This document shows positions 14,750 to 23,601 of a stretch of DNA of 64,000 nt, one piece after another. The stretch is from Actinomycetes bacterium (lineage in GTDB: Bacteria; Actinomycetota; Acidimicrobiia; Acidimicrobiales; Aldehydirespiratoraceae), in NCBI GenBank assembly GCA_024276495.1, contig JAJRXC010000110.1:38959-102958 (forward strand), given 5' to 3'. The position numbers and the translations under genes are program-made. Position 1 is the stretch's first letter. Each line of letters opens with the position of its first letter. The notes below the pieces were generated by a model. The model worked only from the letters and a program-made list of their open reading frames with translations. It made no database searches and was not told where the DNA came from.

Positions 14750-16316
14750 CGGAATCCCTGATCGCCCGATAGGGGGCGGCGAACATCAAGAGGATCGGGA
14801 AGATCTCGAGGCGCCCGATCACCATGAGCAACGCCAGCACGAGCCGCGCGGGTTGACTGAACGCGTCGGAGAACGACGCGGTCGGGCCTGCGTTGCCGAT
14901 GGCCGGGCCCATGTTGCCGAGCGACCCGAGCACCGCGCCGATCGTCGCGTCGAGATCGCCACCGAGGCCGGTCACGACGATGACACCCATCGAGACGATC
15001 AGCACGTACAACAAGAAGAAGCCCGCCATCCGGGACAAGATGTCCTCGTCGACCGGCGTCGAGCCGTGTTTCACCGGCAGCACGGCCCGCGGCTGTTGGG
15101 TTCGGCGGATCGATCGGATCGTGTGGTTGAACAGCACCTGCACCCGCATGACCTTGATGCCGCCCGATGTCGAGCCGGTCGACGCGCCCGCGATGAACAA
15201 CAAGAGCAGGATCATCTGCGCGGCAGGCGCCCAGGTCACGAAGTCGCCGGCGCTGCCGGATCCGGTCGCGTTGCCGAAACCGGAGCTGGTGCCGAGGCTC
15301 ACGACGTTGAACGCACCCACCCGCAGCGCCGTGGCGAACTCCATGCCGTCGTCGAGCCACAAGAAGCCGACGACGATGACGACCGCTCCCGCCACCATGG
15401 CGAGATAGCCGCGGAGCTCGGGATCTCGACGGTAGGCGCTGAGCTCGCCGCGCGCCGCCCGCCAGTGCAGGGCGAAGTTCATCCCGCCGTAGAGCATCCC
15501 GGCGATCACCACCAGTTCGACGACGACACTGTCGTAGTAGCCGATCGACGCACCGTATGGGGAGAAACCGCCGGTTGAGGTCGTCGTGAGGGCGTGCGCC
15601 ACACTGTCGTAGAGACTGGGACCGGGCACGATGAAGAGGGCCGCGGCGACCACGATCGTGAACACGATGTAGATGATCCACAGGTGGCGGGCCGTTTCCG
15701 AGACCCGGGGAGCCAGCCGGTCCGAGGCGGGCCCCGGTGCCTCGGCGGTCATGAGGTCGAGGCCGCCGACGCCGAGGAACGGCAGCACGCTGACGGCGAG
15801 AAGGACGATGCCCATCCCTCCGTACCACTGTGTCGCCTGGCGGTACATCAACAGGCCCCGGCCCGGACGATCGAAGTCTCGGAGCGCGGTGGAGCCCGTG
15901 CACGAGTAGCCCGACGCCGACTCGAAGACGGAGTTGACGACCTGCTCGACGAAGTCGGCACCGGGGATGGCGAACGTGCCGGAGAGAAGGTAGGGCAGCG
16001 AACCGATGAGGGTCACCACGATCCAGGTCCAGCCGACCGCGGCGAAGATCGAGCGGGCCCGGACCGAACCCGCGGTGGTGCTCCGCCACAACGCGAGACC
16101 GAGCCCGGCGCACACGATCGTCGAGATCAGCAGGCCGACCGTGTCGCGATTCGTCGACAGCGCTTCGAGGACGGTGCTGAGCCCCATGCCGACCGAGACG
16201 AAGACGAGCGCGATGCCCATGACGTGCAGGGTCGTGTTCGGCCGCGCCCCGAACCGTGCCGGTGCGCGGTCGGGCTCGAGCACCTCTCGCGACCGGGCGG
16301 GGGCCGCGTCGGTCAT
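14739..16316 (-). CDS. TrkH-family potassium channel subunit, second paralogue
   Basis: Integral membrane K+ translocating subunit of a Trk/Ktr system (525 aa from ATG 16316). Four pore-loop repeats are visible, each with its filter glycine: 'SGYSCTGST', 'TSTGGFSPYG', 'GTSSGFGNATG', and 'GSTSGGIKVMR'; the last also supplies the conserved K/R helix end. The start ATG overlaps the stop of the preceding trkH by ATGA (16313-16316), so an upstream in-frame extension (to 16592) was rejected. The gene is the third of the trkA-trkH-trkH operon and probably pairs with the same TrkA ring. Unlike its neighbour it has an intact canonical filter. Confidence 0.93.
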   Translation of the reverse strand: MTDAAPARSREVLEPDRAPARFGARPNTTLHVMGIALVFVSVGMGLSTVLEALSTNRDTVGLLISTIVCAGLGLALWRSTTAGSVRARSIFAAVGWTWIVVTLIGSLPYLLSGTFAIPGADFVEQVVNSVFESASGYSCTGSTALRDFDRPGRGLLMYRQATQWYGGMGIVLLAVSVLPFLGVGGLDLMTAEAPGPASDRLAPRVSETARHLWIIYIVFTIVVAAALFIVPGPSLYDSVAHALTTTSTGGFSPYGASIGYYDSVVVELVVIAGMLYGGMNFALHWRAARGELSAYRRDPELRGYLAMVAGAVVIVVGFLWLDDGMEFATALRVGAFNVVSLGTSSGFGNATGSGSAGDFVTWAPAAQMILLLLFIAGASTGSTSGGIKVMRVQVLFNHTIRSIRRTQQPRAVLPVKHGSTPVDEDILSRMAGFFLLYVLIVSMGVIVVTGLGGDLDATIGAVLGSLGNMGPAIGNAGPTASFSDAFSQPARLVLALLMVIGRLEIFPILLMFAAPYRAIRDSVTR

Positions 16317-17824
16317 CGGCGTGCCCTGAGCAGTCGGCGGGCCCGCCGTTCGAGCCCGCTCTGGGCCCGGAACAACCACGCGACACCGAGCAGCAGCGGC
16401 AAGATGGTGAGGCGGCCGGCGAGCATGAACGGGACGAGGAACAGCCGGGCGATCGGGGAGAACCCGGTGATGTCGCCGAAGGGGCCGGCGCCGACCCCCG
16501 GGCCGTTCGTCGACAACACCGAGATGCCGGTGTAGATCGCGGCGACGACATCGACACCCGCCGCGGCGAGCAGGAACGCGGCGAGGCCGCACAGGCCGAG
16601 ATGGGCGATCTGATATCCGGTGGTGCGCTCGAGAACCCGTTCGTCGATGGCGCCGCCTCCCTGCTTGACGACGACGACGGAAGACGGGTCGAGCTGACGC
16701 CGCAGCTCACGGAGCGCGAACCCCATCAGGGCCCACGCCCGGACGACGTGGAGTCCGCCACCGGCGCTGCCCGACATCGATCCGGTGCCGATCAAGATGA
16801 GCAGGACCATGAGAACGGAGTCGTCGAGCACCGTCCAGTCGCCGACGGCGTACCCGGTCGTGCTGATCGCCGACACCGACGTGAAGATCGCGTCGCCGAC
16901 CGCGATGCCGTCGCCGCCGATGGTGACGAGAACGGATCCGGCGGCGAGCACCGCGGCGTAGAGTCGGAGCTCGGTGCTGCGCCACACCGGGCGCAGACGC
17001 CCGCGCACCGCCCACCACACCACGAAGTAGCTGCTACCGGCGGTCACCATGCCGACCATGGCCACCGTTCGTGCGCCGGTGCCGAATCCCACGAACGAGT
17101 CGGTCTGCGACGAGAAGCCACCGGTCGAGATCGTGGTGAGCGCGTGGACCACGGCGTCGAGCGTCCCGAGCCCGGTGAGCAGGTAGCCGGCGACCAACGC
17201 CACGGTGAGTGCCGAGTAGATCGACAGCACACGGCGGCGCCCGAGGGTCGGTGTCGGCGCCAGCCGGTCGCCGGTGTGGTGGGAGTCCCCCTTCGCGAGC
17301 ACCCGGCCCCGCAGCGCGAGGGGAAGGGCGACGACCGCGACGAGGATGCCGAAGAACCCTCCGACCCACTGGGTTGCCGCCCTCCACAGCTGCATCGAGA
17401 CGGAGAGCTCCCCGGGGTCGAGGACGGTCACGTTGGTGGTGCTGAACCCGGCGGCGGCTTCGACGAACGCATCGTCGACCCGGTCGATGGTGCCGGTGCC
17501 GAGATACACGCCGGTGCCGACCACGACCAGGATCAACCAGGCGAGGGCGAGGCCGCTCAGAATCCGGCCGGGAGCGGGCCGGTGGCGGCGTTGCAGGGTC
17601 CGGCGGCCGACCATTCCGACGCCCATCGCGGTCGACCCGGTGAGGAGGAGGAACAGCGCATCGCCACGGTCGTCGAACATCCCGGCCAGGCCACACAGGG
17701 CGGTGACGACCCCGAGCGCTGCCATCCCGTCGGTGATCGCGAGCCGGGCGTAGGACTGACGTCGGGAGCGTCCGCCATCGAGGGGCGTTGGCGTCGGCGC
17801 GCTCGGGACGGGGCGAGCGTTCAC
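16313..17824 (-). CDS. TrkH-family potassium channel subunit with altered first pore loop
   Basis: 503-aa TrkH-like subunit. The repeat structure is clear: P-loop 1 'AAGFSTTNVTVL', P-loop 2 'TISTGGFSSQ', P-loop 3 'SAISTTGYAVGDW', P-loop 4 'GSAGGGLHVVR'. In loop 1 the residue at the position of the otherwise invariant filter glycine (usually 'TTG') is Asn, and in loop 4 the usual Lys after the glycines is His. GTG start at 17824 overlaps the trkA stop (GTGA), giving translational coupling. In the related plant HKT channels, replacing the first filter glycine alters K+/Na+ selectivity, so this copy may have different ion preference; that is inference. Confidence 0.92.
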   Translation of the reverse strand: MNARPVPSAPTPTPLDGGRSRRQSYARLAITDGMAALGVVTALCGLAGMFDDRGDALFLLLTGSTAMGVGMVGRRTLQRRHRPAPGRILSGLALAWLILVVVGTGVYLGTGTIDRVDDAFVEAAAGFSTTNVTVLDPGELSVSMQLWRAATQWVGGFFGILVAVVALPLALRGRVLAKGDSHHTGDRLAPTPTLGRRRVLSIYSALTVALVAGYLLTGLGTLDAVVHALTTISTGGFSSQTDSFVGFGTGARTVAMVGMVTAGSSYFVVWWAVRGRLRPVWRSTELRLYAAVLAAGSVLVTIGGDGIAVGDAIFTSVSAISTTGYAVGDWTVLDDSVLMVLLILIGTGSMSGSAGGGLHVVRAWALMGFALRELRRQLDPSSVVVVKQGGGAIDERVLERTTGYQIAHLGLCGLAAFLLAAAGVDVVAAIYTGISVLSTNGPGVGAGPFGDITGFSPIARLFLVPFMLAGRLTILPLLLGVAWLFRAQSGLERRARRLLRARR

Positions 17825-19164
17825 CCCAGGACTCGGTGGACCTCGTCGACCGCACTCGGCATGGCGAACGCGACGATGTGGTCACGGCCTCGGAGACGAC
17901 TTCTTCCGCGGGCGATCTGGGCCTTCCCGTCGCGAATGAGGGCCCCGATCAGCACCTCTTTCGGGAGGCCGAGATCCTTGACGAGGGCACCGTCGGCCGG
18001 GCTGTCGATCGCGACCTCCAACTCGAGGACCTCCGTCTCCCCGTGAAGGAAGGTGGCGACGGCGGCGACGCCACCTCGCACGAAGCGCAACACGCCGTTG
18101 GCGGTTGCGGTGCGAGGCGACAACGCGACGTCGATTCCCGCTTCCTCGAGCAGGCTGAGCAGTGCGAGACGGTGGAGCACGGCGACGGTCTCGCCGGTTC
18201 CCGCGGACTTCGCGTAGAGACACGCGAGGATGTTGGCGTCGTCCTCTCCGGTCAGCGCGACGACCATGTCGTAGCGGCCCACGTCGGCCTCTTCGAGGAG
18301 GTCGGCATCGGCGATGTCGCCTTCGAGCACGAGGGCATCGTCGAGGTTCTCCGCGAGGGTGCGGGCTCGTTCGGCGTCGCGTTCGACGATGACGACCCGC
18401 ACGCCGCGGGCGGTGAGCCGCTCGGCGAGGATCTCGGCGGTTCGGCCTCCGCCCAACAGCATCACCCGGTTCAGCTTCCCACGACCGACACCGAGCAACT
18501 CCATGACCGCGCGTCGGGCCCGTCGTTTGACCGCGACCCGAAGGTGGTCGCCGGCTTCGAGCCGGTGGTCCTTGCGGGGAATGATGGTCTCGTCGCCCCG
18601 GCCGATCGACCCGACGACGAAGTCCCAGTCGGGTTCGAACTCCTCGCCGATCTCCTTCAACGTCCGGCCGACCAGCGGGGCGTGGTCGGGAAGACGGGCG
18701 CCGACGACGATCACTTCGCCGCCGGCCATGTAGGTGACCTCGTCGGCGCCGGGGAAGTCGAGTAGCTCGAGCACCTCGGCCGCGGTCTCGGCATCGGGGT
18801 CGATCACGAGGTCGGCCCCGGACGCGTCGCGGATGGCGGCGGCATCGGATCCGCGCAGCTCGGCGGCCTCGATGCGCACGATGGTTCTCTCGACACCGAT
18901 CGACTTCGCGAGGAGCGACGAGACGAGGTTGACCTCGTCGTTGCTCGTCACCGCGACGAGGAGATCGGCCTGTTCGACGCCGGCCCGTCGAAGGATCCGT
19001 GGGTGGGTGCCACTCCCCCGGATGGTGAGCACGTCGAGATCATCGCTCAGTTGACGGAGCCGGGAGTCGTCGATCTCGACGATCGCCACGTCGTGGCCTT
19101 CTCGGCTGAGGCGCTCGGCCACATAGGAACCGACTTCTCCGGCTCCGACGACGATGACGTGCAC
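17821..19164 (-). CDS. trkA: Trk system potassium uptake regulator TrkA
   Basis: Cytoplasmic nucleotide-binding ring protein that gates TrkH channels. 447 aa with the duplicated RCK (TrkA-N/TrkA-C) architecture: first Rossmann motif 'VVGAGEVGSYVAERL' at the N-terminus, with the acidic strand end 'VEIDDSRLR', and a second 'LLGGGRTAEILAERL' near 230 followed by 'VIVERDAERAR'. Each half ends in a TrkA-C-like segment. GTG start; GGAG lies about 15 nt upstream. First gene of the coupled trkA-trkH-trkH operon; one TrkA serving two channel subunits is suggested by the order. Confidence 0.94.
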   Translation of the reverse strand: MHVIVVGAGEVGSYVAERLSREGHDVAIVEIDDSRLRQLSDDLDVLTIRGSGTHPRILRRAGVEQADLLVAVTSNDEVNLVSSLLAKSIGVERTIVRIEAAELRGSDAAAIRDASGADLVIDPDAETAAEVLELLDFPGADEVTYMAGGEVIVVGARLPDHAPLVGRTLKEIGEEFEPDWDFVVGSIGRGDETIIPRKDHRLEAGDHLRVAVKRRARRAVMELLGVGRGKLNRVMLLGGGRTAEILAERLTARGVRVVIVERDAERARTLAENLDDALVLEGDIADADLLEEADVGRYDMVVALTGEDDANILACLYAKSAGTGETVAVLHRLALLSLLEEAGIDVALSPRTATANGVLRFVRGGVAAVATFLHGETEVLELEVAIDSPADGALVKDLGLPKEVLIGALIRDGKAQIARGRSRLRGRDHIVAFAMPSAVDEVHRVLG

Positions 19165-19197
19165 GGATGTTTTCTACTCCGTTCCGCGCCGTTTCGG

Positions 19198-19794
19198 TCA
19201 GATGGCGGGGTCGAATGTCCCAGGACGAAACTCGAGGATGTGGTCTTCGGTGACCACCGCGTCGATCGGGACGTCCCATTGTTCGGTCGGGATCGAGTCG
19301 ACCTGCTGGAACGAGTGGGCGATGCCGATCACGACGGGCCGCGGTGTTGCCCGTGCGAGGGCCCGGTCGTAGAAGCCGCCGCCCTGCCCGAGCCGATGGC
19401 CGTCCGCGTCGAACGCGACGAGTGGGACGAGGACGACGTCGTGGGCGCTGAGCGGGACGGTCCGGTCGCCGATCGGCTCGGGGATGCCGAACGAGCCCGG
19501 GGTGGTGTCGTCGACGGGATCCCAGCAGACGAACTCGAGATGTTCACCGGCGACCCGCGGGATCGTGATCCTCGCGCCCCGTTCGGCCAGCAGGGTCAGG
19601 GCCGCGTCGACATCGAGCTCTCCGCGAACTGCGCGATAGCCGGCGATCGTGTCGGCGGACCGCAGGATGGGTAGTCGGGCGAGACGGGCCATGACGGCCA
19701 TGGAGGCAGCGGCTTGGTCGTCGGCATCGAGGGCGAGACGGCGAGCCCGTTGGTCGAGTCGGAGGGTGCGGCGCACGGTCGAGGTGTCGCTCAT
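19198..19794 (-). CDS. 5-formyltetrahydrofolate cyclo-ligase
   Basis: Converts 5-formyl-THF to 5,10-methenyl-THF with ATP (MTHFS/YgfA family; folate one-carbon metabolism). About 198 aa, normal length. Seen: basic N-terminus, 'IPRVAGEHLEFVCWDP', 'GIPEPIGD', and the signature 'LGQGGGFYDRAL', followed by 'VVIGIAHSFQQVDSIPTEQWDVPIDAVVTE' in shortened form of the family C-terminus. I chose the ATG at 19794 because a TACCGT hexamer ends 7 nt upstream; a GTG three codons earlier (19803) would sit inside that hexamer's spacer. Confidence 0.92.
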   Translation of the reverse strand: MSDTSTVRRTLRLDQRARRLALDADDQAAASMAVMARLARLPILRSADTIAGYRAVRGELDVDAALTLLAERGARITIPRVAGEHLEFVCWDPVDDTTPGSFGIPEPIGDRTVPLSAHDVVLVPLVAFDADGHRLGQGGGFYDRALARATPRPVVIGIAHSFQQVDSIPTEQWDVPIDAVVTEDHILEFRPGTFDPAI

Positions 19795-19801
19795 CGACCG
19801 C

Positions 19802-19807
19802 ACGGTA
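19802..19807 (-). promoter_or_regulatory. -10-like hexamer for the cyclo-ligase gene
   Basis: TACCGT on the minus strand, 7 nt before the ATG at 19794, consistent with a leaderless transcript. No clear -35 is seen. Confidence 0.4.
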
Positions 19808-19881
19808 CCGGCTTCGGCTGTGCGCGCCCAGGGCCGATCGACCCCTCCGTCTCCCGCCGCCCCGCCCGCCCCGTCCCCCCG

Positions 19882-19934
19882 GGCTTTTCTGACGACCTGG
19901 TCGCGCCATGCGCGATCAACGCGTCAGAAAAGCC
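19882..19934. terminator. Two-tier inverted repeat between hppA and the cyclo-ligase gene
   Basis: A perfect 13-bp inverted repeat, GGCTTTTCTGACG at 19882-19894 and its complement at 19922-19934, encloses a second hairpin TCGCGC-CAT-GCGCGA at 19901-19915. The outer arms are extended by CCC/GGG past a one-base bulge. There is no T-run on either side. It lies 72 nt after the hppA stop and 88 nt before the cyclo-ligase start, both on the minus strand, so it may end hppA transcription or act as a structured leader or protein site. The A/T-rich core of the outer arms is unusual for this GC-rich DNA. Confidence 0.5.
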
Positions 19935-20006
19935 GGGAGAGGAGGATCGGGGGGGCAGGGGCCGGTTGGGCGGGTTGGGTTGGGAGGGACGTTCGGGCGG
20001 TGATCC

Positions 20007-22103
20007 TCAGACGAACGCGCTGGCGAACACAAGCGAGACGATGGTCATCACCTTGAGGAGGATGTTCATCGCCGGGCCGGAGGTGTCCTTGAAGGGGTCA
20101 CCGACCGTGTCGCCCACGACCGCGGCCTTGTGGTTGTCGGAACCCTTGCCGCCGTGGGCGCCGGCCTCGATGTACTTCTTCGCGTTGTCCCACGCGCCAC
20201 CGGCGTTGGCCATGAAGATCGCGAGGGCGAAGCCGGTCACCAGCGCGCCGGCGAGGAGGCCACCGAGCGCATCGACGTCGATGAAACCGACCACGAGGGG
20301 CACCACCACGGCGAGTGCGCCGGGGATGATCATCTCCTTGAGGGATGCCTCCGTGGAGATCTGCACACAGCGGGCCGAGTCGGGCACGACGCCCTCCTTG
20401 CCTTCCCGCAGACCCGGTATCTCCCGGAACTGGCGACGCACCTCCTCGATCATCGCGCCGGCGGCACGGCCGACCGCGTCGATCGTGAGCGCGGCGAACA
20501 AGAACGGTAGCCCGGCGCCGAGGAAGAGCCCGATGAAGACGTCGACCTCGCCGATGTTGAGATTGAGGCTTCCGCCATCTTGTTGAACGGCGAACTCGAA
20601 GCTCTTGAACAGGGCAAGGGCGGTGAGGGCAGCGGACCCGACCGCGAATCCCTTGGCCACCGCGGCCGTGGTGTTCCCGAGCGAGTCGAGGGCATCGGTG
20701 ACCTCCCGAACGGACGGGTCGAGCTCGGCCATCTCGGCGATGCCGCCGGCGTTGTCGGCGATCGGACCGTAGGCGTCGACGGAGACGACGACGCCGGTGG
20801 TCGCCAGCATGCCGATGGCGGCGACGGCGATGCCGTAGATGCCCGCGAAGTCGGTGTCGGACCCGAGGGTCACCTGACCGCCCCAGTAGGCGATGCCGAC
20901 CCCGGCGAGGATGAGGACCACCGAGGTCGCGACCGAGACCATTCCGGCGCTGATGCCGGAGAGGATCGTGGTGGCCGGGCCCGTCTCGGTCTGCGCGGCG
21001 ATCTTCTTCACCGGCGCGAAGTGCTCCGACGTGTAGTACTCGGCGGTCTTGCCCAGCGCCCAGCCGACGATCAGGCCGCCGATGACCGAGAGGGCGAGGC
21101 CGTACGGCGCGTTCTCCGGGAAGATGTCGCTGTCGCCGAACATCCAGTAGGCGACGCCCACCGTGCCGACGATGGTGATGCCCATGGCGACGTTGGTGCC
21201 CATGTGCAAGGCCTTGCTCAGCGCCTTGCTGTCGGTGCTGTCGCCGCCCTTCACCATGAACGAGCCGATGATCGAGCCGATCATGCCGACGAAGGCGATG
21301 GCCATCGGGAAGGTGAGGAACGAGATGATGCCGTCGGCACCGGCATCGGTCGACGCCACGCCGAGCGCGAAGGCGGTGAGGGAGATCGGGGCGATGATCG
21401 AGCCGGCGTATGACTCGAAGAGGTCGGCCCCCATGCCGGCGACATCGCCGACGTTGTCACCGACGTTGTCCGCGATGGTCGCCGGGTTGCGGGGGTCGTC
21501 TTCGGGAATTCCGGCCTCGACCTTGCCGAGGAGGTCGGCACCGACATCGGCTGCCTTCGTGTAGATGCCGCCGCCGACGCGGGAGAACAGGGCGATCGAC
21601 GATGCGCCGAGGCCATAGGCCGTGACGATCTCGAACGCGTCGTCGGCCTCGATCCAGACCACGAACAGCAGATAGGTGAACATCAGGCCCGCCAGGGCGA
21701 GACCGGCGACCGAGAATCCCATCACCGCGCCACCTCGGAAGGCGATCGGCAACGCCTTTCCAGGGCCGTCCTTGGCGGCTTCGGTGGTGCGGGCGTTGGC
21801 CATCGTGGCGACGGTCATGCCCGCGTAGCCTGCGGCGGCCGACAGCGACGCGCCGAGGAGGTAGCTGATCGACGCGAGGGGGGTGATGACCGCCGCGAGG
21901 AGGATCATCATGATGACGACGAAGACCGAGACCCACGTGTATTCCTTCTTCAGGAAGGCCTTCGCACCTTTCTGGATCTCCTCCATGAGAAAAACCATGC
22001 GGGCGTTGCCGGGTGGGGCGGCCTCGACGGCCTTGAAGTAGAAGCCGGCCAAGCCGAGCCCGGCAAGTGCCGAGATCAGGGCCAGATAGGGAACGGCGCT
22101 CAC
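20007..22103 (-). CDS. hppA: Membrane-bound ion-translocating pyrophosphatase, K+-dependent type
   Basis: Membrane pyrophosphatase that couples PPi hydrolysis to H+ (or Na+) export. 698 aa, about 15-16 membrane helices. Seen: the substrate loop 'GGGIYTKAADVGADLLGKVE', 'EDDPRNPATIADNVGDNVGD', and the C-terminal acidic loop 'GDTVGDPFKDTSGPAMNIL'. The diagnostic stretch is 'GNTTAAVAKG'. Ala at its first variable site and Ala at its fourth is the K+-dependent pattern; K+-independent enzymes have Lys and Thr there. GTG start at 22103 is supported by AGGAGA about 7 nt upstream. Which ion is pumped cannot be read with confidence by eye. Confidence 0.95.
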   Translation of the reverse strand: MSAVPYLALISALAGLGLAGFYFKAVEAAPPGNARMVFLMEEIQKGAKAFLKKEYTWVSVFVVIMMILLAAVITPLASISYLLGASLSAAAGYAGMTVATMANARTTEAAKDGPGKALPIAFRGGAVMGFSVAGLALAGLMFTYLLFVVWIEADDAFEIVTAYGLGASSIALFSRVGGGIYTKAADVGADLLGKVEAGIPEDDPRNPATIADNVGDNVGDVAGMGADLFESYAGSIIAPISLTAFALGVASTDAGADGIISFLTFPMAIAFVGMIGSIIGSFMVKGGDSTDSKALSKALHMGTNVAMGITIVGTVGVAYWMFGDSDIFPENAPYGLALSVIGGLIVGWALGKTAEYYTSEHFAPVKKIAAQTETGPATTILSGISAGMVSVATSVVLILAGVGIAYWGGQVTLGSDTDFAGIYGIAVAAIGMLATTGVVVSVDAYGPIADNAGGIAEMAELDPSVREVTDALDSLGNTTAAVAKGFAVGSAALTALALFKSFEFAVQQDGGSLNLNIGEVDVFIGLFLGAGLPFLFAALTIDAVGRAAGAMIEEVRRQFREIPGLREGKEGVVPDSARCVQISTEASLKEMIIPGALAVVVPLVVGFIDVDALGGLLAGALVTGFALAIFMANAGGAWDNAKKYIEAGAHGGKGSDNHKAAVVGDTVGDPFKDTSGPAMNILLKVMTIVSLVFASAFV

Positions 22104-22175
22104 GAATTCTCCTGTTCGTCGCCTCGTTGAACGGCCGCCCGACGATGGGCGGCCGCGTGGAAAGACCGGGACACG

Positions 22176-22940
22176 CTATCCAGACGCGTGACGAGACGCC
22201 CATTCGACCACGACGTCGGCCAGTCGGCGCGCATGGTCACGGTTGGCGAACAGATGGTCGGCACCCTCGACCACCGCGAGGTCGGCGGTCGCGGCGGCCG
22301 CGAGGGCGCGGGTCTGGTCGCGGCCGACGATCTCGTCGTCGCCGGCCTCCACGACGAGCACCGGCCGTTCGAGTGAACGGGCCGCGGCGAGCACGTCGTG
22401 GTTGTCGAGGTCGTCGAGGAAGTCGGGGTTCAGGTCGAAGGGCCGGCCTCCGACGCAGATCGAGAACGGCTTGCCGTCGGCGCCCGCGTCGACCGGCAGG
22501 AGACGGCGGATGTGATGGACGTCGGCCGGGGAGGCGACACAGATCACCGCGTCGACGGTGTGAAGACGGGCGGCGGCGAGCATCGATGCGCTCCCTCCGA
22601 GGCTGTGGCCCAGCAGCAGGCATGGGCCGATTCGACGTTCGAGCATGGCGACGGCGGCCCTGGTCAGGTCGGCGACATCGGTGCTGACGGTCGACTCGCT
22701 GAAGCTCCCGCCGCTCTCCCCCAGGCCGGTGAAGTCGAAGGCGAAGCTGATCCAGCCGGCCTGGGTGAAGGCGTTGGCGAGCCGGGTCGTCGTGTGCAGG
22801 TCCTTGGAGCAGGTGAAGCAGTGCGCCATCAGCACGCTGCCGCGAACCGGTCCGTCGGGCCGCCGAATCGTGGCGGAGAGCGGCGCACCGCCGGCACCGA
22901 CGAAGGTCATGGTCTCGGGTGGGATGGTCTGCGGTGTCAT
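22176..22940 (-). CDS. Alpha/beta hydrolase
   Basis: 254-aa serine hydrolase of the alpha/beta fold, near the OsmC-associated/YhfR-like esterase group. Seen: oxyanion region 'LMAHCFTCSKDLHTT', nucleophile elbow 'GHSLGGSAS', the acid in 'VVEAGDDEIVG', and the catalytic His in 'VEGADHLF'. 'LMAHCFTCSKD' is characteristic of hydrolases often found beside OsmC proteins, though no OsmC gene is visible here. Start ATG 22940 chosen because upstream sequence (to 23354) has no family resemblance; TACGCT lies 8 nt upstream. Substrate unknown. Confidence 0.85.
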   Translation of the reverse strand: MTPQTIPPETMTFVGAGGAPLSATIRRPDGPVRGSVLMAHCFTCSKDLHTTTRLANAFTQAGWISFAFDFTGLGESGGSFSESTVSTDVADLTRAAVAMLERRIGPCLLLGHSLGGSASMLAAARLHTVDAVICVASPADVHHIRRLLPVDAGADGKPFSICVGGRPFDLNPDFLDDLDNHDVLAAARSLERPVLVVEAGDDEIVGRDQTRALAAAATADLAVVEGADHLFANRDHARRLADVVVEWASRHASG

Positions 22941-23112
22941 CGGTCGCGAGCGTAGGTCGCCGTGAAGGAATCCGAGGGTCGTCACGCTGTGCGGTCGATT
23001 CGGTGGACGCACCGTCGGACTTGCGTGACGGTCCCGTGACGTTCGCGTCGGTTCGCTCGGCCGGTTTCGTTCCTCGGCCGATTGAGGGACCAAAAGGCAC
23101 TGGGAGGTCATC

Positions 23113-23571
23113 ATGCTCTCGATCGGACGATCGACACAGACCACTCCCGTCACGACCGGCGGGTGGGCACAGTTGTTGGAGAACGAGGAACGCCATGTCG
23201 CGCGGCAGGGCTTCGGGGCCGGTGTATTGGTCGTGAACTTCGGCGGGGAGCTCCTCCGCCACATCGACGAGGACACGCGGGCGCTCACCGAGGCGGCCGT
23301 CTTGGCCATCATCGACCGGCATCTCGGCTGGACCGACCGGACGGAGATGATCACCGCGGGCCGGCTCGGCGTCGTCGCGGTTCCGATCGACGGGGCCCTC
23401 GCGCTCTCCCGCCGGGCCCGGGAACTGCACCGCGATCTGCGGGAGTGCGGTCTCGACGTCGACGTCGCCTATTCGGTGCGCCGTCGTTCGGGAGGGCTGG
23501 CCGGCGCGGCCGCGCGAGCCGATGCCGCCCTCGACACCGCCCTGGCTCGGCGGGCGAACGCCACGCGGTGA
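23113..23571 (+). CDS. Degenerate GGDEF-like domain protein
   Basis: 152 residues. From about residue 55 the order of elements resembles a diguanylate-cyclase fold: 'HIDEDTRALTEAAVLAIIDRHL', a strand pair ending 'TAGRLGVVAVPID' where GGDEF would be, then a helix of 'ALSRRARELHRDLRE' type and a strand 'DVDVAYSVR'. The GGDEF signature and metal ligands are absent, so it should not make c-di-GMP; it may be a structural or binding relic. Start ATG 23113 has GGGAGG 5 nt upstream. Divergent from the hydrolase across 172 nt that shows no gene. Identity is tentative. Confidence 0.6.
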   Translation: MLSIGRSTQTTPVTTGGWAQLLENEERHVARQGFGAGVLVVNFGGELLRHIDEDTRALTEAAVLAIIDRHLGWTDRTEMITAGRLGVVAVPIDGALALSRRARELHRDLRECGLDVDVAYSVRRRSGGLAGAAARADAALDTALARRANATR

Positions 23572-23589
23572 TTCACCGCTCCGCTACGC

Positions 23590-23595
23590 CACAAT
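23590..23595 (+). promoter_or_regulatory. -10-like hexamer for the J-domain-like gene
   Basis: CACAAT exactly 6 nt before the GTG at 23602; no Shine-Dalgarno is present. Matches the leaderless spacing seen at other genes here. Confidence 0.4.
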
Positions 23596-23601
23596 GAGGG
23601 C

